From assembly GCA_017607445.1 (NCBI GenBank), contig JAEVHH010000003.1, positions 806,001 to 870,000 of the forward strand: 64,000 bases of DNA, in the 5' to 3' direction. Shown piece by piece: positions 56,966 through 64,000 of the stretch (position 1 is its first letter; each line of letters opens with the position of its first letter). The translations under genes were made by a program, and so were the position numbers. The DNA comes from Histoplasma ohiense (lineage: Eukaryota; Ascomycota; Eurotiomycetes; Onygenales; Ajellomycetaceae). The notes under the pieces are model-generated. The model did no database searches and had not been told where the DNA came from. It saw only the letters and a program-made list of their open reading frames with translations.

Positions 56966-56994
<29 letters not shown>
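56966..56994. repeat. Poly-A run of 29
   Basis: Uninterrupted A-run about 280 bp upstream of the dug2 start. It may be promoter poly(dA:dT) or the tail of an old retroposed sequence; no body is recognisable. Confidence 0.9.
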
Positions 56995-56996
<2 letters not shown>

Positions 56997-57261
56997 CCTC
57001 TATTGTTGTTGTTGTAGCATTTGTTGGAATATGAAGTTTGTTGCAAAACATGGCGGAAATAACTATTGTGCTGCCCCATATTAAATATTGTCTTTTTGTC
57101 TTTGGCGGTAACAGCGACGCAAAACAACTTCACCTCCTCCCAAGGAAAACACCATCCCAAACAACCCGCGCCGCCGTTCACTGGGCATGCGTCGGTGAAA
57201 TGGTTGGCGTTGCACAGAACATTCCCCTCCTCTGGTGTCTGACTGCTTAGTTAATAATAAC

Positions 57262-57291
57262 ATGTCTGCTAATGGACGGAATCATGGATGA
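57262..57291 (+). promoter_or_regulatory. Short upstream ORF overlapping the dug2 start
   Basis: ATG at 57262 opens a nine-codon frame (MSANGRNHG) that ends with TGA at 57289-57291, past both in-frame dug2 ATGs (57272 and 57284). If this ATG is in the mRNA, ribosomes using it would bypass dug2, so it could lower translation. It depends on where transcription starts. Confidence 0.35.
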
Positions 57292-60200
57292 TTCAGACTT
57301 CGATGGCCCTTCTGATATCGAACTGGAGCTCGACAGACGGCCCCAATTCCAACCCCAACATAGCTTCTGCAATGGAGAGACACCTCCTGATGTCCGGATA
57401 ACCAATACATGGGGCGTGGGCCATCGCGTCCAGGCAGTTCGCTCTGTCCTCGCTCTTGTGCTTGACGAGGAATGTGTCTTTGCGGGCCTGCAGGGCGGCG
57501 ATATTGTGGTATGTTTACCTCACGAGTTTTAAGAATTTATATACGTATCCGAAGGGGAAATTATCAAGCTACTAACGATGTGATATTTATGCCTGATTCA
57601 TCCAGGCTTGGTCACTCGATACTTACGAACTGATCCTATCAGTAAAGGCTCATCAGGAGAGTGTCCTAGGTTTGTACCTCTCTGATGATGGGAGCCTCCT
57701 GTTCTCAAGTGGCGGTGACTCTGTTGTTAATGTATGTTGTCGTACTGTCCCGCCACTCCAATCAATTTGTGAAATGATATTTCATGTATAGAATACGGAG
57801 ACTAATACTGGCTAGGTTTGGTCAACGAGGACTTTTGAACGCCTCTACTCGATTTACTCTCATCACGATGTAGGTGATCTGTTTACAGTGGTATACTCAT
57901 CCGGTCTGAAAACAGTTTATTGCGGGGGTCAAAACACAAGCATTCAAGTACGGTTTCCTTCATCTTGCCCCTGTTTTATGTTGATAGCTGATTCTCAATA
58001 GTGGAGTGACCTCCAACTGGATGCCCCTCCATGTCCGCCTATTCCTGTTCATCCATCAGACAGAAGGCATCGATTTTTTGATTCCAAGGGACCTGGTGGC
58101 ATTGTTACATTAAATCCCGATGCCGGAGAAGCGGTTCAGAAATTGGGTCGTGGTGGCCAGAGCCTCAGCTTCAAAAGAGACCAGCACAAGCTATATGCCC
58201 ACAATGGCTATATATATTGCATGCTATTAGTCCGAGGCTTAGAGGAGTGGGCCAATGGCGATGAAGTACTTCTGACGGGCTCTGGAGATGGGTCAGTCAA
58301 GCTTTGGGAGCTCAGCAAATGTCCAGAAGGTTCCCCGGTCGAACTAGCCGAGTTGAAAAATGGCAGCGATTCGGTACTCTCCATTGCTGTCGATGGTTCG
58401 TTCCTTTACTGTGGCCTCTCAGGAGGTGCAGTTTACATATGGAACCTTGATTCTCGTCAGATCATCAGGAAGCTCACTGCCCACAGTGGAGACATCTGGG
58501 CAATCGATGTTGTGGGAAATGTTATTATTACTGGCGACTCCTCTGGTATCATCAGGGTATTTATGCGCTTCTATCTATATTTTCTATGTCTCTCGCTAAC
58601 CAATGATGGCAGAAATTTAACTCCAGATTCGAAGAGTTCGGCTCATGGATTGCTCACGAAGGAACGATGCTGGCATCAGCTGCTGGTGTTTTCAAAGACA
58701 GGCGTATATATGCTACTGGCGGCAATGATAATACAGTCGCTATTTGGGATTTGACAGATCACCCCCAAGATTTCCAAGAGATGCCTGCAGTTGGCAACGG
58801 TATGGAGACATGTGTCCTCTGTAGTACTCATTTACTAACATCTTTTTAGATGAGATGGTCAATACCCTGGCAAAATTTGTTTCTTTTAAGACAGTATCTG
58901 CGAGACCCAAATTTGCTGGAGAATGTAACCAGGGCGCCGCGTTTCTTCGTCGTCATTGCAATTATTTGGGTGCGAAAACTAAACTGTTGGCAACGGGGCC
59001 AAATACAAATCCTATCGTGTTTGCCAGATTTGACGCAGAGTCGAAGTCATCAGCCAACAAAACTGTCCTCTTTTACGGCCACTATGATGTTGTCGGTGCA
59101 GATACTAACCATCTGAAATGGAATACGGATCCGTTCCAACTTTGTTCGATTAATGGATTTTTGTATGGTCGAGGCGTGTCAGACAACAAAGGCCCGGTTC
59201 TCGCTGCTCTATATGCTGCTGCGGAGCTAGCCCAGAAGAAAAAATTAAGCTGCAATGTCGTCTTTTTAATTGAAGGCGAGGAAGAGTCCGGTTCTCAAGG
59301 ATTTTCGTATACAGTTCGAAAACACAAAGATTTGATAGGAGAAGTTGACTGGATCCTCCTGGCGAATAGTTACTGGCTGGACGATCACATCCCATGCCTG
59401 ACTTACGGGCTAAGAGGGGTGGTTCATGCTAATTTTGTTGTGACTAGCAGTAACCCTGATTTGCATAGTGGAATCGACGGTAGTTCTCTTCTTGATGAAC
59501 CATTGAAGGATCTGACAATGCTTCTTGGTACTCTCGTTGGTGCGAAAGGGAAGATAAATATTCCAGGATTCCATGACCCAGTCCTCCCTCTAACTGAAGC
59601 GGAAAAGAGGCGATATGATGCAATTGCCAAAGCCCTACTTCCTCACCACCCAGAAATTGAGGACTACGAAGCTTTCACCGATTCCCTAATGCACCGTTGG
59701 CGTGAGCCATCGCTCACAATCCATCGCATAGAAGTTCCGGGCTGCCAAAATACATCCACAACTATATCGCGAAGAGCGAGAGCAACACTATCCGTCCGAA
59801 TAGTGCCCAACCAAGACGTAGACAAAGTGGCCGCTGACCTGGCGGAGTTTGCACACGCTCAATTTGCGAAATTTGACTCTCAGAACATCTTGACGGTTGA
59901 AATAACAGGGAAAGCGGAACCGTGGCTAGGAGATCCTGAAAACGACATCTTTAAATTGCTTTCGCGCGCTGTCACCGCAGCGTGGTCTTCCGCCAAGGGG
60001 GACCGTCACTACAACTACCCCCCTGTTAATCCTTCCAACCAACTATCTCGTCGCGAACCCCTCCGCACAAACTCAACGGACAGTGTGGCCTCGAATATCG
60101 GCAGAATAATTTCCTCATCATCCTCAGTACCAAAAACTCGCTCAGGACACAGGCTTTCGGCACCCACGGTGCCGACCTCTTCAACCCTCACGCACGGTTC

Positions 60201-60687
60201 TGACCTTCCAGGCACCAAACCTCCCAGCAGACTACCCGCACCCTGCCTACATAATGCATCTCCATCCCCTTGCGATGCAATCTCAGCACCAGCAGCATCT
60301 GGGACGATGCGGTCCAATGACCATGGATCCCAACAATCCCACACCCGGGAATCTACGTCAACATCCCATGCCCCATTATCGATCGCGCGCCCTTGCCAGT
60401 TGATCCAGCCCATCTACATCCGCGAGGGCGGATCGATCCCGACAATCCGCTATCTGGAGAAAGAATTCAACGCGCCGGCTGCTCATTTACCATGTGGCCA
60501 AGCAAGTGACCATGCACACTTGGACAATGAGCGACTGAGAGTTGAGAATTTGTATAAGAGTCGAGAGATTATGGCGCGGGTATTTAGGGATTTGGGAAAG
60601 GATGTGAACGTGAATGGTAATGATGGCGTTCTCGAGGATGATAGTGCTGGTAGTGAAACAGAGGGCGGGTGGCTTGCAGAGGAGTAG
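57272..60687 (+). CDS. dug2: Glutathione-degradosome subunit Dug2 (WD40 plus M20 peptidase)
   Basis: Exons 57272-57508, 57606-57731, 57816-57947, 58002-58556, 58613-58799 and 58850-60687 give 1024 residues. Residues about 50-400 form WD40 repeats (QESVLGLYLSDDGSLLFSSG, SGDGSVKLWELS, GNDNTVAIWDLTD). From about 415 on is an M20-family metallopeptidase: GHYDVVG, YGRGVSDNKGP, IEGEEESGSQG, NSYWLDDHIPCLTYGLRG and a final CGQASDHAHLDNERL, so metal ligands and the catalytic Glu are present. This WD40-M20 fusion is diagnostic of Dug2, which works with Dug3 as the glutamine-amidotransferase half of the cytosolic glutathione-degrading complex. A Ser/Pro-rich insert of about 130 residues (roughly 795-930) separates the last two peptidase blocks. 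The start is uncertain between 57272 and 57284. Confidence 0.93.
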
Positions 60688-61062
60688 AAAAGGCAGCTAA
60701 ACTGATAGATGGAATGAGGGATGATAAAAAGTGTTTCATGGGGTCGTTGGTATCAAACATCAGGATATCTTTCTTCCAATCGGACCCTTTGCTCTACCCG
60801 CCTCGTTTCTGATCCCTTATCAATTATTCTTTCCAGTACTGTTTCCCCCTCTATGATGTATTGATAAAACCTTTTTTTCTTCTTCTTTCGCTTGGAGAGT
60901 TCCATTCTCTCCGATCTCTCGTTTACTTTGCTATATCCTTTTAATTCGCTCTCCGCGTTCTTTACCCACTCGCATTATTTTTTTCTCAATCTTCCAGAAA
61001 TCCCACTCCCGGACACACGCATGGCACGAAAATTGAAACATAGAACCTAGAAAAAAAAAAAA

Positions 61063-61091
61063 ATAAAATAAAATAAAATAAAATAAAATAA
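61063..61091. repeat. (AAAAT)n microsatellite
   Basis: About six pentanucleotide units following a short A-run. Confidence 0.85.
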
Positions 61092-61324
61092 CTAAGGACC
61101 TTCCTTATATTATATAATGACCCCGTATCATCCTTCCCACATCCCTTTACAAGGAGAAAATACCTGTTGAAATTCAAACGCTGCATGCATGCATACAATT
61201 AAAACAAACAAACAAAAAAAATACAAAATACAATGCCATGTATCTATACAGAGGTAATACAACCCACTCTCACGCGAAACGCTACAATAATACAATACAA
61301 TAAAAATCCCGTAGTACCGCTTCT

Positions 61325-61326
<2 letters not shown>

Positions 61327-61371
<45 letters not shown>
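61327..61371. repeat. (CA)n microsatellite
   Basis: About 22 CA units, about 50 bp downstream of the stop codon of the minus-strand TAPT1-like gene, so probably in its 3' UTR. Confidence 0.95.
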
Positions 61372-61377
<6 letters not shown>

Positions 61378-61418
61378 ACATGTAAAATACAGACAGGATT
61401 GGTTGCGTTGCGTTGCAT

Positions 61419-64000
61419 TCACCAAATCCTCTTCGCCGCCATCTCATATCTCATCACCTTTTCAATCCCATCACCTCCAGCACTACTACTCGGCTTCCCA
61501 ACTCTATCCCGCTCCTCTTTTTCTCTCAATCGCCTTGCGCCTTCTGGGTCATCGGCATATATCCACCTTCTACGATCCTCACCCACCTCCACAGCACCCC
61601 AACCGCCAACGCGGCGAGCACCCTCGACGAAGTCAGGATTCGACGCTGTTGTAGTTTGGGAGTTGGAGGGCTCTCGCTGTGGTGATGGTGCTGGTGTTGA
61701 TATAGTCGCGGTGGATTGGTTTGCTGATAGTTTGGACGAGGTGGGATTCGTGGATATTTCCCGTTCTCGGGATTTCATTTTCTTAAAGCGGGCTCGGGCG
61801 TAGCTGAGAAGGATTATGCTGAGGATGAGTTTTGTGAAGAGGAGGGTGAGGTATAAGATGAGGACGAGGATGATGGTGAAAATTGGGATGAAGGATGCAG
61901 GAGACGGGGTGGTGTGGGCTATCATCGTTTGGAATAGTGAGGAGGCTTTAGTGAAGAGGCTGGCATCGAGAGGGTAGAGGGGGAGAATAAACGGGGGAGA
62001 GGGTGACGGGGATGGGGAGTAATGGTCGTGGATTGACGTCAGGGACGTGGTGTTTGACGGCGCGACGAAGGATTGTGTCTGTGGCAACCAGGAGGTTAGG
62101 AACATTTGGTATGTTTGGATGGAGACGCGGAAGAAGAGGCAAGCGAGCGGAATGACAGGTAGGCCTAAGCGGCGGTTAAGATTCTGATCTGCGAAGGCAT
62201 TTGTATAGTAGTCCTTGGCTAGTATGTCGAGGAATCGGCCGTACATCGCGGGACGGGTATTGTTGAATTTATTGATGTAGGCATGCTTCAACCAGTCGAC
62301 TAGCATCTCAGAACCTAAGACGACGAGGAAAGGCCCCAGAAGGTGACCGATCGTTGGGAGGAATGAGTTCACTTTGCTAAGCGAGGAGAGGAGAGATGAC
62401 GGGAGGATGGTGAAGGCTTGTGGAAGAATGGATGATGTGGCTCGCTGGGTGTTGAAAACTGATGTAGCATTCGCGTTCGCAGCCGGCTTGCTACCAGCAA
62501 ATAGGCTCAAACCACTGCCAAAGCTAAAGATACCAGTTTCAACAATATTTCGAGACGCAATAATTGTAAGCATCAACCAGAGTTGAAACCGCTCAACCAC
62601 GTCGGCACAGGTGAGTTGGAAGAGATTTTCCTTTTCGAATTTTTTGAAGACGGTGGATTTAATTTCTACAAATTGGTTCGACAATAGGAGAGTAATCAGT
62701 GCATTTGAATATGAATTCACCGCCACATTAAGTGTGATGACCTGATAGAAAAGTGCGGCAGAATGTATAACGGTATATATCAGCGCGATGATAAAAAGCC
62801 AAAATGGGCGGAGAATCTTGCTGCGGCCATCGGGTTTTCTCTCAAGAGCTTCGCGTGAAAATAGACATTCGAGGACATCCTGGCCAATGGCTGATAGAAG
62901 TCTATCGCCAACCTACAATCCAGGGTTATTAGCCTGGGGGAAACAAGATGAGGCGGCAGGCGAGATGGAAACATACCTCAAGTACATTATAAATAACGTA
63001 AAGTTTAATAGCGGCTTGACCGCGAATCCAGTGATACACCCGGCTGGCATCGAAATACATTAGGATCAGGCATGTGCAAATCATAAGGAATCCCTTCAAA
63101 ATATCGGCCTTATCGTTTGGCAAAAGTGTCGAGGGAATAGACCTAACCCTGCGATGGCCTCGGCTGGAAGCCACCTGGGTTCGCCGATCATTTTCAGACG
63201 CCCGATTCTTAACATCATCGTCAAGGAAGGGACTGTCTTGATCTGTAGAAACACTATTCGAGAGCTCAGGCCGCGACTGAGCAGAGCCCAATTTGATCTT
63301 TTGATCGTGTGCGTTCCCAGGAACAGCAGGCTTCCCTTGGTGTCTCCGCCGCCATACCCTACCAAGTCCGGTAATAATAAATCGCGAAATGAACTGCGCC
63401 TCGACTCCAACATTGATAGCCCAAGACCGAAGAAGAAGAAAAATAGACTTGAGAAATCGCAATGGCAGGATCGTAAAGTAATAAAGCCACGCATCGATAC
63501 ATGCAAGAGTACCAAAGAAAAGAACCCGCTCTAGAGCAGGTGGTAGAAGGAAAAAGTTTTGAAGCCGTTCGAGTTTCGCGCTCGAGGACTCGTAAGGGAA
63601 ATCGTTCTTGGTGGAGCGGTGAATGTATAATGGCGAGGGCCGATCAGAGGCCAGTTCTAGCTGGAGATATGTGGAGATAGAGAAGGGAGGAAGTGGGATG
63701 GATTGGGGTACAGGAGAAGAGAATAGATCTGGCGCCGATGAGGAAGATACGCGACTTCTAGCGGTGTCAATACGATCCGGCCTTGGGGAGGATCGCCGGT
63801 TCTGGAAGCCGTCAGTGACTGACACAGCTCGGGCCGAGTTGCACTTCCGACGAGAAGAGAATGGACGGGCGATTTTATGTGAGGGGAGAAAGTCGGGAGC
63901 ATCCTCTAAATGGACATTTTTGCCAGCGCTCAGTTTGCGCTTGGGAGATTTTATTCGTTTTGAAGAACCATTCACAACCCGTACACCCGTCGACGTGTCT
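61419..64000 (-). CDS. TAPT1/EMP65-like ER membrane protein, 5'-partial
   Basis: Exon 62912-61419 and the upstream exon from 62977 to the window edge give at least 838 residues. The frame is still open at 64000, and the GTG near 63975 is not a start, so the N-terminus is outside. The conserved core includes LERVLFFGTLACIDAWLYYF, a multi-helix part with DASRVYHWIRGQAAIKLYVIYNVLE joined by splicing to VGDRLLSAIGQDVLECLF, FWLFIIALIYTVIHSAALF, NQFVEIKSTVFKKFEKENLFQ and DWLKHAYINKFNNTRP. This is the TAPT1 (DUF747) family, yeast Emp65, an ER membrane protein that with Slp1 protects soluble proteins from degradation. The visible N-terminal part is a long basic, Ser-rich cytosolic region, and the C-terminus is charged. 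The intron is 64 nt. Confidence 0.93.

Larger units (their letters stand above)
53783..57271. other. Gene-poor stretch with simple repeats
   Basis: About 3.5 kb without a supported gene, between two divergent genes. It holds a TC tract, an 18-bp minisatellite and an A-run (listed separately). Open frames such as 54613-54921 and 55638-56145 (minus) have no domain and overlap each other. A non-coding transcript or long promoter is possible but not visible as such. Confidence 0.5.
60688..61418. other. Intergenic between convergent genes
   Basis: 3' regions of dug2 and the TAPT1 homologue. It carries an AAAAT pentanucleotide run and a CA tract (listed separately). No gene is seen. Confidence 0.5.

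Noticed and set aside
63973..63975. Start codon of the TAPT1-like gene at 63975
   Set aside because: The codon is GTG and the frame stays open to the edge of the window, so the gene is 5'-partial.
1..64000. CRISPR array, bacterial operon or secondary-metabolite cluster
   Set aside because: No spaced direct repeats, no polycistronic spacing, and no polyketide or nonribosomal peptide synthase anywhere in the window.

Overview
The window is nuclear DNA of a filamentous ascomycete. The genes are short-intron fungal genes on both strands, with GT-AG introns mostly 45-160 nt long and CTAAC/CTGAC-type branch sites. The gene set (MGxCxSC LAMTOR1/EGO1 homologue, DUG2, UBC8, TIM17, TAPT1/EMP65 homologue, cerato-platanin, GH18 chitinase with CBM18, DUF2011 protein) together with AT-rich, CpG-depleted repeat islands suggests an onygenalean fungus, perhaps Ajellomycetaceae. 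That placement is inference from gene content, not from a search. All gene models were spliced by eye; exon limits are in the entries.

Layout. 0-5.4 kb: a doubtful gene, a small three-exon gene and a divergent protein kinase. 5.5-7.05 kb: a nested repeat island, in which a TIR element has inserted into a copy of itself and a tRNA-like SINE-type element sits at its right end. 8.2-15.2 kb: a multi-pass membrane protein, the chitinase and a small uncharacterised protein. 16.1-17.2 kb: UBC8, whose reading frame requires an 8-nt, a 3-nt and a 1-nt exon. 18.3-19.0 kb: a decayed secreted-protein gene. 21.3-30.4 kb: LAMTOR1/EGO1, a small cysteine-rich secreted protein, a DUF2011 protein, an unrecognised protein and an Ala/Pro-rich protein. 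32.1-36.0 kb: cerato-platanin, then an AT-rich gene desert. 36.0-45.1 kb: a vacuolar-type MFS transporter, a Hal3-like/ankyrin-like fusion, a Thr-nucleophile asparaginase/taspase-family hydrolase and TIM17. 46.0-53.8 kb: a small secreted protein, an ankyrin protein, a large secreted SGNH hydrolase and a conserved fungal membrane-anchored protein. 53.8-57.3 kb: gene-poor, simple repeats. 57.3-64.0 kb: DUG2 and the TAPT1/EMP65 homologue, which runs off the right edge.

There is no operon, no obvious biosynthetic cluster and no CRISPR. Housekeeping genes (UBC8, TIM17, DUG2, LAMTOR1, TAPT1) are interspersed with secreted proteins that act outside the cell (chitinase, cerato-platanin, the Cys-rich protein, SGNH hydrolase, the Kex2-site protein). 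LAMTOR1/EGO1 and the dileucine-bearing MFS transporter both point to vacuolar amino-acid sensing and storage, and DUG2 to glutathione breakdown, but adjacency here does not imply co-regulation. The most unusual observations are the microexons of UBC8, the nested repeat island and the Hal3-like/ankyrin-like fusion protein.
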